From assembly GCA_009840115.1 (NCBI GenBank), contig VXOJ01000015.1, positions 1-32,973 on the forward strand: a stretch of DNA of 32,973 nt, written 5' to 3'. A program made the translations under genes and the position numbers. The stretch's first letter is position 1. Each line of letters begins with the position of its first letter. This stretch comes from Gemmatimonadales bacterium. GTDB taxonomy: Bacteria > Gemmatimonadota > Gemmatimonadetes > Palauibacterales > Palauibacteraceae. Below, in pieces: positions 14,276-22,158 of the stretch. The notes under the pieces are model-generated. The model was not told the origin of the DNA. It did not search any database and saw only the letters and a program-made list of their open reading frames with translations.

Positions 14276-15298
14276 TCAGTCAGGTTTTCCGTGGCGGTCG
14301 AAGAATTCGTCGGTGCGCGCGGGGAGGAGGAGACGGTCGGCGATGGCCGCGATCTCTTCCGCCTCCTTCCAGGCCTGCTCGAGTATCCAGAGTTCGCCCC
14401 CGAGCGCGCGGCGTTCCTGCTCTTCGTGGAGCGACATTTCCAGCGCGAGGCGGGTGGGCTGGGACATGCTGCGGATGCGTCCCTCCTGACGCAGCGCGCC
14501 GACGCGATCCCGGTTGGCCACATCGGCGAGGAAACGGCTGGGGTGGCCGCTGGATTCGATTTCAGCCACGGCCCGCTGGACGGCGGAGCGGGAACCGCCC
14601 CATCCATTCAGGTGGGGGACGATAGCGGCCGCCACGCGGCGGGCGTCTTCGTCTACGAACCGCGCCCGCCGTCCCGACCGTCTGATCTCGACGCCGAACC
14701 CGAGGTCGCCATCATCCGGCAAGATACGGACGGATCCCAAGTCCAGGAGTCTGAACTTCGCGACGTTCTCGGGAGTGACGACCCCGTCCTCGCCGGACTT
14801 TCCGCCGACTCGAACCTTGGCCGTGGGGCGGAGGTAGACCCACGCCACCACCGGCAACCACGGGAAGCTCCCCCACGCAGCCAGGGTCGGCAGGGATAAC
14901 TGCAGACCGGCAAGCAGCCAACCGCCCCCCAAGCCGGCGGCAACCCCAAGGCCCGTACGGCGCATCCGCTTCCCGAACTGGTCGCCGTATCGCCAGGCGG
15001 CGAACTCGCGCCGCGGCGGCTTCCCGATTCGCACCAGGTCCAGCCCTTCCCTGTGGCGCGCGATGCCGATGTTCTCGGTCGAGGCCCGCGTGCGCGTGTC
15101 GCGGAAGATGCGCTCGCAGGTCTCCACCGCCTCCCAGCGCTCCTCGAGCGGGGTCAGGTTCCACCGGTGGCACCTCCTGCACACCACCCAGAGCCGCCCC
15201 TTCGCCGGATCGAACGCGAGCCTCCGTCCGACGGGGAACTCCTCCACCACCTCGTTGGAGTCGAGGGGTTTCTTGCAGAAGATGCAGGTCTTGTACAC
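14276..15298 (-). CDS. zinc-ribbon membrane protein, 340 aa
   Basis: An N-terminal zinc ribbon has CxxC pairs at Cys5/Cys8 and Cys40/Cys43 around FPVGRRLAFDPAKGRLWVVC. A conserved-looking block follows (WNLTPLEERWEAVETCERIFRDTR, then IGIARHREGLDLVRIG), then two close hydrophobic segments (about 130-175: GLGVAAGLGGGWLLAGL and LAAWGSFPWLPVVAWVYL). The remaining 150 residues are a soluble part ending in charged helices. I cannot name the family; the ribbon points to protein or nucleic-acid contact at the membrane. The GTG at 15298 is chosen because the product then begins VYKTCIFC, with GAGGAG just upstream; a GTG at 15340 would add 14 residues without a binding site. A perfect 20-bp palindrome lies 45 bp before the start. 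Confidence 0.75.
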   Translation of the reverse strand: MYKTCIFCKKPLDSNEVVEEFPVGRRLAFDPAKGRLWVVCRRCHRWNLTPLEERWEAVETCERIFRDTRTRASTENIGIARHREGLDLVRIGKPPRREFAAWRYGDQFGKRMRRTGLGVAAGLGGGWLLAGLQLSLPTLAAWGSFPWLPVVAWVYLRPTAKVRVGGKSGEDGVVTPENVAKFRLLDLGSVRILPDDGDLGFGVEIRRSGRRARFVDEDARRVAAAIVPHLNGWGGSRSAVQRAVAEIESSGHPSRFLADVANRDRVGALRQEGRIRSMSQPTRLALEMSLHEEQERRALGGELWILEQAWKEAEEIAAIADRLLLPARTDEFFDRHGKPD

Positions 15299-15342
15299 AC
15301 GCTCCTCTTCGGCCGCCACGCGCCGGACTGAAGGTGCCACAA

Positions 15343-15362
15343 GACGTTCCCGCGGGAACGTC
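15343..15362. promoter_or_regulatory. 20-bp perfect palindrome, candidate operator (site 1)
   Basis: GACGTTCCCG is followed directly by its reverse complement CGGGAACGTC. It lies in the divergent gap between the zinc-ribbon gene and the 186-aa membrane protein gene, 45 bp from the former start. The inner 18 bp recur exactly at 31112-31129. The perfect symmetry, intergenic place and recurrence support a regulator binding site. Confidence 0.75.
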
Positions 15363-15466
15363 CGTCAAGCACTCGCAAGGGTTCGCTTGTCACCGTCCGG
15401 TGGGATCGCCGATCATGAGATTCGGTAGGGGACGGTACCGCTCACGCCCGGCAAGGGAGCGAATCG

Positions 15467-16027
15467 ATGGTTTCCGTGTTCAGCCTGTGGCTGCCCATCC
15501 TGGTCTCCGGCGTGCTCGTGTTTGTCGCGAGCAGCGTCATTCACATGGTCCTCAACTACCACCGGCACGACTACCGCGCGCTCCCGGACGAGGACGGCGT
15601 GATGGACGCCCTTCGGGGCTTCGACATTCCCGGCGGGACCTACTCCGTCCCGCACGCCGCGTCCCGCGAGGTTTTGATGAGCGAGGCGTTCCAGGAGAAG
15701 GTGAAGCGGGGCCCGGTCGCGTTCATGACGGTGCTGCCCGCCGGCCATCCGCTCATGCGGAGCAGCCAGCTCGTGCAGTGGTTCGTCTACTGCCTTGTCG
15801 TGAGCCTGCTCGCGGCGTACGTGACGGGTCTCGGGCTCGGACCGGGCGCGGAGTACATGTCGGTCTTCAAGGTCGCCTCGACCGCTGCGGTCATGGGATA
15901 CGCGCTCGCCCACGCCCAGGACGCGATCTGGACCTTCCAGGGCTGGCCCGCGACGGCGCGCAGCATGTTCGACGGCGTCGTCTACGGCCTCCTGACCGGC
16001 GGCGCCTTCGGCTGGCTCTGGCCCTGA
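15467..16027 (+). CDS. conserved-type membrane protein, 186 aa
   Basis: I do not recognise a named family. The start is a hydrophobic segment (about residues 5-27, LWLPILVSGVLVFVASSVIHMVL), followed by NYHRHDYRALPDEDGVMDALR and a soluble stretch with GPVAFMTVLPAGHPLM. Three more hydrophobic segments follow (about 103-122, 128-148 and 167-185). Four helices with conserved-looking His/Asp after the first suggest an integral membrane protein that may bind a ligand or metal there. The ATG at 15467 has AGGGAG 9 nt upstream. The last 46 bp overlap the end of the lipoprotein gene on the other strand. It shares its upstream gap, and the palindrome there, with the zinc-ribbon gene. Confidence 0.8.
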   Translation: MVSVFSLWLPILVSGVLVFVASSVIHMVLNYHRHDYRALPDEDGVMDALRGFDIPGGTYSVPHAASREVLMSEAFQEKVKRGPVAFMTVLPAGHPLMRSSQLVQWFVYCLVVSLLAAYVTGLGLGPGAEYMSVFKVASTAAVMGYALAHAQDAIWTFQGWPATARSMFDGVVYGLLTGGAFGWLWP

Positions 16028-16416
16028 CCCAGGCCGGAGACGGCGCGGAGGTGGTCGCGGATCGCCTCCTCGCTGAGCGTGTTGCGGCGCCGGCACTCCA
16101 CGCTCCACAGGGCGCCGTGGACCTGGGAGACGATGAACGAGCCCGCAAGGATGGCGGAAGCGACGCGGTAGCCGTCGTAGGCATCATCCGATTCGAACGC
16201 GTCGCGCGACTCGCCCCAGATGCCCGCGGCCTGTCCGAAGTGCCCCCAGCCCACGACGCCGTCGATGACCGGAGCGACGAGGCTGCGGGTGCAGTCGCCG
16301 CGCGCCACCGGGCCCTCGCCCTTGGGCGGCCTGCGCATGAAGAGCATCGAGCACCCGCTCGAGAGCAGGGCGATGGCGAGCACCGCCGGGAGCGCGAAAC
16401 GACGTTTACCCGACAA
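15982..16416 (-). CDS. small lipoprotein, 144 aa
   Basis: The signal reads MSGKRRFALPAVLAIALLSSGC with lipobox SSGC and Cys22. The mature part has CTRSLVAPVIDGVVGWGHF, a central YDGYRVASAILAGSFIVSQVHGAL that is partly hydrophobic, and a Cys in WSVECRRRNTLSEEAIR; two Cys (about 42 and 108) could pair. This is a pattern of short uncharacterised lipoproteins. The only start giving this signal is TTG at 16416, which overlaps the end of the barrel gene by 11 bp, so it is the second gene of that operon and probably coupled. Its end overlaps the membrane protein gene on the other strand by 46 bp. Confidence 0.72.
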   Translation of the reverse strand: MSGKRRFALPAVLAIALLSSGCSMLFMRRPPKGEGPVARGDCTRSLVAPVIDGVVGWGHFGQAAGIWGESRDAFESDDAYDGYRVASAILAGSFIVSQVHGALWSVECRRRNTLSEEAIRDHLRAVSGLGQGQSQPKAPPVRRP

Positions 16417-17134
16417 CGAACACGAGTCCGCTCTGAAGGGCGAGGTGACGGTTCCTCGTTCCGTCGTCGTCGATACGGGAGAGACCCATCGCGTAGATCA
16501 CATCCAGCGCCAGGGCGACGGACGCGCCCAGCTTTACTTCGATGCCCGTCCCGAAGGCCAGTCCGAAGTCCCGGGAGCTGAAGTCGGTGCCCTCGTCCTT
16601 GAGGCATGACGCTTCCGTCCTCGAAAGCTGACGCCCGCCGGAGAACCGAAACTGCCCCGATCCGGCCGGCGGAAAGAGTGTCGTCAGCGCGATGTCGCAC
16701 GAAAGGTTCAGGGCCACGTAGGGCCCGGCGAGGACGCCGACCTTGAGGAGCCCCCGCTCGGCGTCGGCACTCGCGCGGACGAGTGCGGAGAGCTGCAGGT
16801 AGTCCAACTCGGCGGTCGCCTGGACGAACGCTCTGCCCGCGGTGACCGACGGCGGCGTGTCCGCGAGACCACCCTTCTGGGCCAACCCCATCCCGACGCG
16901 GAGATCCACGATGCCGCTCAGGGGGATCCCCACGTCGATCCCCGATACGGCCCCGAATCGGGATCTCTCCACTTCCCCCGCTTCCAGTCGCGGCATGTCC
17001 CGGGACAGGGTGGCGGTGCCGATGCCGCCCCTGAGGCCGATGGTCGTCTGCGCGGCGAGGGGCGCGGTCGCCAGCGGCGCGGCCGCCAGCGACGCGAGAA
17101 GGGTGACGGCGAGAGACTTGGTCAGGGTCGACAC
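16406..17134 (-). CDS. outer-membrane beta-barrel protein (paralog 2 of 3)
   Basis: The 242-residue protein has a signal ending in PLAAQ and starts TTIGLRGGIGTATLSRD. It shares with the barrels at 11722-12495 and 27691-28353 the blocks GIDVGIPLSG...LRVGMGLAQKGG, YLQLSALVRA, VGVLAGPYVALNLSC, DFGLAFGTGIEV and DVIYAMGLSRIDDDGTRNRH, ending in LVFVVG. The two loop Cys (NLSC and EASC) are kept. It probably forms an 8-strand-class barrel in the outer membrane. It is followed by a small lipoprotein gene overlapping its stop, so the two may work together. Specific role unknown. Confidence 0.85.
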   Translation of the reverse strand: MSTLTKSLAVTLLASLAAAPLATAPLAAQTTIGLRGGIGTATLSRDMPRLEAGEVERSRFGAVSGIDVGIPLSGIVDLRVGMGLAQKGGLADTPPSVTAGRAFVQATAELDYLQLSALVRASADAERGLLKVGVLAGPYVALNLSCDIALTTLFPPAGSGQFRFSGGRQLSRTEASCLKDEGTDFSSRDFGLAFGTGIEVKLGASVALALDVIYAMGLSRIDDDGTRNRHLALQSGLVFVVG

Positions 17135-17204
17135 GAAGACTCCTTCTCCGCGGATGTGATCCGGTCCGGGGGTCCTCCTGTTGACGACCGATCCGTGCGC
17201 CGGG

Positions 17205-18830
17205 TCACTGCAGGAGGCGCTGGGAGCGCAGGCGGAAGCGCTGGATTTTCCCGGTCGCGGTCTTCGGGAGTTCGGCCGCGAACCGGATCCAGCGGGGGTA
17301 CATGTAGCGCGGGAGAGCCGCCTGGCAATGCGCGACGAGTTCGGCCCGCAGCGCGTCGGCGGCCGGTGGCGCGCCCGCCGTCTCCCGGAGCGGCTCCGAC
17401 AGCACGACGTGCGCTTCCGGCTTCACCAGGCCGTGGTCGTCCCCGCGGCCCACGACCGCGGCTTCCAGCACGGAGGGATGTTCCATGAGGCGGGCTTCGA
17501 TGTCGAACGGAGAGCACCAGATCCCGCCCACCTTGATCATGTCGTCCGCGCGGCCCTGGTAGTGGAACCAGCCTTCGGCGTCGCGCACGTACTGGTCTCC
17601 CGTGCGGAGCCAGCCGTCGACGATCGTCCGTCCCTCGAGTTCCGGACGGCTCCAGTAGCCGGGGGTGGTCGAGTCGCCGCGGATCTCGAGTTGTCCCGCT
17701 TCGCCCGGCTCCGCCTCGGCGCCGGCTTCGTCCACGATCCGCGCCTCGTAGCCGGGGACGACGCGGCCCGTGGTCCCCGGCTTCACATCGCCAGGGGCGT
17801 TGGAGATGAAGATGTGGAGCGCCTCGGTGGAGCCGATCCCGTCCAGGATCTCGAGCCCCGTCGCCGTCTTCCAGCGGCGGAAGAGGTCCGGCGGCAGCGC
17901 CTCGCCGGCCGAGACGCAGAGCCTGAGCGAACCGAGGTCGGGCCCGCCGTTGCCTGTCGCGCCCGTGTGGTCCAGCGCCTGTAACTGGGCCGCGTACAGC
18001 GTCGGCACCCCGAAGTACGCCGTCGGGCGCAGCGTCTCGATCGTCTCGAACGTCGTCGCGGGCGTCGGCCGCCGCGCGTCGAGGATCGCCGTGCCTCCCA
18101 CCCACAGCGGGAAGGTCATCGCGTTCCCGAGCCCGTACGCGAAGAAGAGCTTGGCCGCGGAGTAGCAGCGGTCGTCCTCGCCCAACCCCAGGATCCCCAC
18201 GGCATAGTGCTCGCAGGTGGCGGGCATGTCGCGGTGGCGGTGCGGCACCCCCTTGGGACGGCCCGTGGTGCCCGAGGAGTAGAGCCAGAACGCAGTGTCG
18301 TCCGGCCGGGCCGGCGCGGCCTCCAGCTCCGGAGCAGCCGCAGCGACATCGTCGAGGACCCCGCCCTCCGCCTCGAGCACGAGCCCGCGGGCGCCCGTGC
18401 GCGCCGCCGCCAGCGCCGGCACGACCTCGGCCGCGAACTCCGGAGAGTAGACGACGGCCCGGCACTCCGAGTCGGCGACGATGAACGCGAGATCCCGCGC
18501 CCGCATGAGGTAGCTCACGGGCACGGGCACGATCCCCGCCTTGATCGCCCCCCAGAAGAAAAAGAAGAACTCGGGACAGTCCTTCACGACCATCAGCACG
18601 CAGTCGCCCGGCGCGAGCCCAAGCCCGAGGAGCGCGTTCCCCGCCTGCGCCACCCGCCCCGCCAGCTCCGCGTACGTGACCGTCGCCGAAGCCCGCGCGA
18701 TGGCGACCCTGCCACCCCGCCCCTCCGCCAAATGCCGGTCGACATACCACGATGCCGCGTTGAACGTCTCCCCGTACCGGAGACGCGCGGGGCAGGTGGA
18801 ACGGTCGATCGTGAGTTCCGTCTGACTCAT
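17205..18830 (-). CDS. benzoate-CoA ligase family acyl-CoA synthetase
   Basis: The 541-residue protein is an ANL-superfamily AMP-forming ligase. The opening FNAASWYVDRHLAEGRG and the region GIGSTEALHIFISN are typical of the benzoate-CoA ligase branch. Core motifs are the P-loop YSSGTTGRPKGVPH, the A5 motif GSTE, the A7 motif GWLRTGDQY, the hinge region YQGRADDMIKVGG and the A10 lysine in PKTATGKIQRF (Lys528). It would activate an aromatic or similar acid to its CoA thioester using ATP. The run of five Phe (PEFFFFFWGAIKAG) is in frame and fits the family. The ATG overlaps the stop of the kinase-like gene by ATGA, making it the last gene of the four-gene operon. True substrate is unproven. Confidence 0.9.
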   Translation of the reverse strand: MSQTELTIDRSTCPARLRYGETFNAASWYVDRHLAEGRGGRVAIARASATVTYAELAGRVAQAGNALLGLGLAPGDCVLMVVKDCPEFFFFFWGAIKAGIVPVPVSYLMRARDLAFIVADSECRAVVYSPEFAAEVVPALAAARTGARGLVLEAEGGVLDDVAAAAPELEAAPARPDDTAFWLYSSGTTGRPKGVPHRHRDMPATCEHYAVGILGLGEDDRCYSAAKLFFAYGLGNAMTFPLWVGGTAILDARRPTPATTFETIETLRPTAYFGVPTLYAAQLQALDHTGATGNGGPDLGSLRLCVSAGEALPPDLFRRWKTATGLEILDGIGSTEALHIFISNAPGDVKPGTTGRVVPGYEARIVDEAGAEAEPGEAGQLEIRGDSTTPGYWSRPELEGRTIVDGWLRTGDQYVRDAEGWFHYQGRADDMIKVGGIWCSPFDIEARLMEHPSVLEAAVVGRGDDHGLVKPEAHVVLSEPLRETAGAPPAADALRAELVAHCQAALPRYMYPRWIRFAAELPKTATGKIQRFRLRSQRLLQ

Positions 18831-19411
18831 GGTCGTGAATCTACGGCAGATCCGAGAGTGTTGCGGTCCTCAGATGCGGCGAAGGCCTCGACCTCGCGCG
18901 GAGATCCGAGGCGGACGAACTGGATGTGCGCCCAGCGCGCGTCCGACATGCAGGCGAGCATGTTTCGTCGCTTGCGCCTGTGCTGCGTGATGATCCAGGC
19001 GAGGAGCGAGTCGTGCCGCCAGACCAGGAGGTGGCGCCAGAACCACTCCCGGTTCGTCCCCCACACCAGTTCCCCGGACCGCGAGCGCCGCCAGGAGCGG
19101 CAGAGGAAGCGCCACACGAGCAGCCGCAGCGGCAGGTCGAGCCAGACGACCGTGTCCAGCCGTGGCCACAGCGTCCGCCGGGAAAACTTCTCATAGGACC
19201 CCGCGACGACCCAGCGCTCCCCGCGTGTCGCCTCTCGAATCCGGCGCTCGAACCTGTCCGGATCCGTCTGGTTCAGCCCGACCCAGCCCGGCAGCCAGTT
19301 GAGCGCGTCCAGCTCCACGAACGGCGCCTCCAGCGCCTCCGCCAGCCGCGCCGCAAGCGTGCTCTTCCCCGACCCGCTGTTCCCCACCACCTGGACACGG
19401 TCGCCAATCAC
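18827..19411 (-). CDS. P-loop kinase-like protein (adenylate kinase/topology-modulation FlaR-like)
   Basis: The 194-residue protein has an early Walker A motif GNSGSGKST at about 10-18, then LAARLAEALEAPFVELDALNW, the typical pattern of AAA_17/'topology modulation' proteins. It continues with RWVVAGSYEK and the Walker B-like strand TVVWLDLPLRLLVWRFL. An Arg-rich lid (RRSRSGELVWGTNREWFW) and a C-terminal helical part complete it. Members resemble small-molecule kinases whose substrates are mostly unknown. The start is GTG at 19411, overlapping the DUF5615 stop by 4 bp; the stop overlaps the CoA-ligase ATG by 4 bp. Confidence 0.85.
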   Translation of the reverse strand: MIGDRVQVVGNSGSGKSTLAARLAEALEAPFVELDALNWLPGWVGLNQTDPDRFERRIREATRGERWVVAGSYEKFSRRTLWPRLDTVVWLDLPLRLLVWRFLCRSWRRSRSGELVWGTNREWFWRHLLVWRHDSLLAWIITQHRRKRRNMLACMSDARWAHIQFVRLGSPREVEAFAASEDRNTLGSAVDSRP

Positions 19412-19782
19412 CCGGCCCCTTCGCGCGGCCGGCTCGACGAACGTACGCGAACGCGGGTCGGAGTTACCACGATCAAGTCGCCGCGCTGCATTGCATCCGC
19501 ATGCTGTTCAATCAATTCCCGCATGGCGATGACCGTGTCCGCGACCCGCATGTCAACGAGGCGGACGATGCACGGATGCGGCCGGCGTAGCACGAAGACC
19601 AATTCACCGAAGTCTTTGTCCTTCGTGACGAGTACTCTGCCCTCCTGGTTCGCGACTGCGAGGAGTTCTTCATCTGTGGCGCGAGGGTCGAGTTCCCAGG
19701 CCGTCAGGACGTCGTGCCCCAAGCCGGTGAGCGTCTCTTGAAGGGTTCGGGACGCTGCGCAGAGATCGAGCAGGAACTTCAA
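19408..19782 (-). CDS. DUF5615 PIN-like toxin (second pair)
   Basis: The 124-residue protein reads (L)KFLLDLCAASRTLQETLTGLGHDVLTAWEL at the start, with Asp6, then the acidic segment ATDEELLAVANQEGRVLVTKDKDFGELVF containing the VTKDKDF motif, and CIVRLVDMR. These are the DUF5615 PIN-like landmarks, so an RNase toxin is likely. The start is TTG at 19782, which overlaps the TGA of the DUF433 gene (TTGA, 19779-19782). The stop overlaps the GTG start of the kinase-like gene (GTGA). The C-terminal 25 residues are an Arg/Ser-rich extension beyond the usual family end. Confidence 0.87.
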   Translation of the reverse strand: MKFLLDLCAASRTLQETLTGLGHDVLTAWELDPRATDEELLAVANQEGRVLVTKDKDFGELVFVLRRPHPCIVRLVDMRVADTVIAMRELIEQHADAMQRGDLIVVTPTRVRVRSSSRPREGAG

Positions 19783-20036
19783 GCGTTCTGCTGAACCGGT
19801 ATCCGTTCGTGGACGTGGTCGCCCGCGAGCGCCCGGTGGCTGAAGAGCAGGCACGCCCGGATGTCATCCCGTTCCAGCATTGGGTATTCCTCGAGGATTT
19901 TCTCCGGCGTGTCGCCGGCCGCCAGCAGGCCGAGGATATGCTCCACGGCGATACGGAGATCGCGAATGATCGGCTTGCCGCCGAATACATCCGGGCGGAC
20001 CGTGATCCGTGCCATGGTTTCCGCGTTCGTCGCCAT
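19779..20036 (-). CDS. DUF433 antitoxin (second pair)
   Basis: The 85-residue protein has the DUF433 pattern ITVRPDVFGGKPIIRDLRIAVEHILGLLAAGDTPEKILEEYPMLERDDIRACLLF, the canonical form of the family. It should bind DNA and hold the DUF5615 toxin in check. The ATG at 20036 has GGAGGACCAC just upstream and is preferred over a start 69 bases further up. It is the first gene of the operon running to 17205, so its promoter and probable autorepression would govern the kinase-like and CoA-ligase genes too. Confidence 0.9.
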   Translation of the reverse strand: MATNAETMARITVRPDVFGGKPIIRDLRIAVEHILGLLAAGDTPEKILEEYPMLERDDIRACLLFSHRALAGDHVHERIPVQQNA

Positions 20037-20249
20037 GTGGTCCTCCGGTCGTCGTTCGCCCCCGGTGTAATCTCGCTGCCCCAACCGACCTAAAAGCCCG
20101 GGCACGCCTCCAGTAGGTTGTCAACATAACGGTTCGTGGGCGTGGCGGCGCACGTCGGGCGCTTGCCGCTGTGTCGGGGCGGGCAGCAAAATAGCCGCCG
20201 CATGCCAAGATCGAAGGCCGTTTCTCCAACCCCCCGGGAGTCACTTCTG
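20037..20249. promoter_or_regulatory. divergent intergenic region before the DUF433 operon and ggt
   Basis: These 213 bp separate two divergent transcription units and must hold both promoters. An AT-richer spot lies near 20115-20135 (GTTGTCAACATAACGGTT). I could not place convincing -35/-10 boxes. GGGAG at 20236-20240 is the probable binding site for ggt. Confidence 0.4.
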
Positions 20250-22127
20250 ATGCGCGACGCAGACCGAATCGATACCTCGCGGCCGCGTTGGCCGACGTTC
20301 CGCCACGACCGGGCGCCGCGGTCGCTGGGCGTGGGCCTTCTGCTTCTGCTGTTCGTCAGCGCCTGCCAGCCGGGCGATACGGGAGCCGGCACCGAAACCG
20401 GCGTCGGGAGCGGTGCGGCCAGCGCCTTCATCGAGGCGGGGGGCGCTTTCCCGGAGGGGTGGCCCTTCGCGGCCGAAGACGCGCCCGTGACGGCCACCGA
20501 GGGCATGGTCGCCTCGACGGACGAATTCGCGTCGCGCGTGGGCATCGAGATCCTCGCGGCCGGCGGCAACGCGGTCGACGCGGCGGTCGCGACGGGACTG
20601 GCGCTCGCCGTCGTGAACCCGGAGGCCGGCAACCTGGGCGGGGGCGGGTTCATGATGATCCGCCTCGCCGACGGCACGGTCTTCGCGCAGGACCACCGGG
20701 AGAAGGCGCCCATGGCGGCCACCCGGGACATGTACCTCGACGAGGACGGGAACGTGACCGACCTCTCCGTCCGGGGCCACCTCGCGGCGGGCGTGCCCGG
20801 GACCGTCTCCGGGCTGTGGGAGGCGCACCGGCGCTTCGGCGCGCTCGAGTGGACCGACGTGGTGCAGCCGTCCATCGATCTCGCGCACGGGTTCGAAGTC
20901 ACGACGCGGCTCGTGTCCACGCTCGACGCGGCGCAGGAGGGGATCCGCGCCTTTGAGCACAGCGCGCGCATCTTCCTCCCCGGCGACGCCGTCCCCGGCA
21001 TCGGCGACACCTTCGCGCAGCCGGATCTCGCCGCCGTCCTCACGCGCCTCCGCGACCAGGGGCCCGACGACTTCTACCGCGGGGAGACCGCCGCCCTGAT
21101 CGTGGCGGAGATGGAGCGCGGCGGCGGCATCATCACGCTGGAGGACCTCGACCGCTACGAGACGGTGTGGCGCGATCCGGTCGCCTTCGACTACCGCGGC
21201 TACACGGTCCATTCGATGCCGCCGCCCTCCTCCGGCGGCCTCACGATGGCGGCGATCGCCAACATGCTCGAGCGCTGGGACCTGGGCGCGATGGGGTGGA
21301 ACAGCCCCGAGACGATCCACGTGATGGCGGAGTCCTTCCGCCGTGCATACGCCGACCGCAACGAGTACCTCGCGGACCCGGACTTCGTCGAGCTTCCCAC
21401 CGGCGAGTTCCTGTCGGAGGCCTACGCGGACAGCCGCGCGGAGACGATCTCCACGGAGCGCGCGACCCCCTCCGCCGAGGTCAACCCCGGGATCGACGCC
21501 TTCCTCGACGAGAGCCACACGACCCACTACGCGGTCGTCGACGCCGAGGGGAACGCGGTCGCGGTCACGACGAGCATCAACTCGTGGTACGGCGGCAAGG
21601 TCGTCGTGGAGGGCGCGGGGTTCTTCCTCAACAACACGATGGACGACTTCGCGTCCAAGCCGGGCACCCCGAACCAGTTCGGCCTCGTGCAGGGCGAGCG
21701 CAACGCGATCGGCCCCGAAAAGCGCATGCTGTCCGCGATGAGCCCCACGATCGTCGAGGACGCGGACGGCGACCTCTTCCTCGTCACCGGAACCCCCGGC
21801 GGCGCCACGATCATCACGACGGTGCTGCAGTCCATCTTCAACGTCGTCGACCACGGCATGAACGTCGTGCAGGCGGTCCACGCCCCGCGGGTGCACCACC
21901 AGCACCTTCCGGACCTCGTCTTCCACGAATACGGGGGAGTGGGAGGGGCCACGGCGAGCGCGCTGGAAGCGCTGGGACACACGGTCCTCGAGCGCGACCC
22001 GGGCCCGCCCGATGCCTACTTCACGGGCGGGATGTCGGGCGACCTGCAGCTGATCATGGCGATGCCGGACGGATCCCTGACGGCCTGGTCCGACCCCCGC
22101 CGCGGCGGAACGGCGCTCGGCCGCTAG
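20250..22127 (+). CDS. ggt: gamma-glutamyltransferase, lipoprotein type
   Basis: The 625-residue protein starts at ATG 20250 with a lipoprotein-like signal ending LLLFVSAC. The GGT proenzyme follows: MVASTDEFASRVGIEILAAGGNAVDAAVATGLALAVVNPEAGNLGGGGFMMI is the family's opening block, with the substrate Arg in DHREKAP. Autoprocessing occurs before the nucleophile Thr424 in ESHTTHYAVVDAEGNAVAVT. The small subunit keeps the MSPTIV, GTPGGATI and GDLQLI blocks. It transfers or hydrolyses gamma-glutamyl groups of glutathione or similar peptides, here probably at the periplasmic face of a membrane. The family length and all key motifs are present. The SulP gene follows after 31 bp, so they may share a transcript. 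Confidence 0.95.
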   Translation: MRDADRIDTSRPRWPTFRHDRAPRSLGVGLLLLLFVSACQPGDTGAGTETGVGSGAASAFIEAGGAFPEGWPFAAEDAPVTATEGMVASTDEFASRVGIEILAAGGNAVDAAVATGLALAVVNPEAGNLGGGGFMMIRLADGTVFAQDHREKAPMAATRDMYLDEDGNVTDLSVRGHLAAGVPGTVSGLWEAHRRFGALEWTDVVQPSIDLAHGFEVTTRLVSTLDAAQEGIRAFEHSARIFLPGDAVPGIGDTFAQPDLAAVLTRLRDQGPDDFYRGETAALIVAEMERGGGIITLEDLDRYETVWRDPVAFDYRGYTVHSMPPPSSGGLTMAAIANMLERWDLGAMGWNSPETIHVMAESFRRAYADRNEYLADPDFVELPTGEFLSEAYADSRAETISTERATPSAEVNPGIDAFLDESHTTHYAVVDAEGNAVAVTTSINSWYGGKVVVEGAGFFLNNTMDDFASKPGTPNQFGLVQGERNAIGPEKRMLSAMSPTIVEDADGDLFLVTGTPGGATIITTVLQSIFNVVDHGMNVVQAVHAPRVHHQHLPDLVFHEYGGVGGATASALEALGHTVLERDPGPPDAYFTGGMSGDLQLIMAMPDGSLTAWSDPRRGGTALGR

Positions 22128-22158
22128 GCTTGCAATCCCCGTCGACGGTGCCTCGCGC

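Noticed and set aside
15343..15362. Palindrome TTCCCGCGGGAA read as a LexA or E2F-type site
   Set aside because: Known bacterial LexA boxes have other spacing (for example GAAC-N4-GTTC) and E2F is eukaryotic; the resemblance does not name the regulator.
18550..18575. Run of A/G coding five Phe in the CoA ligase as a possible frameshift site
   Set aside because: The frame stays open with family motifs on both sides (PEFFFFFWGAIKAG fits the family), so no frameshift is needed.
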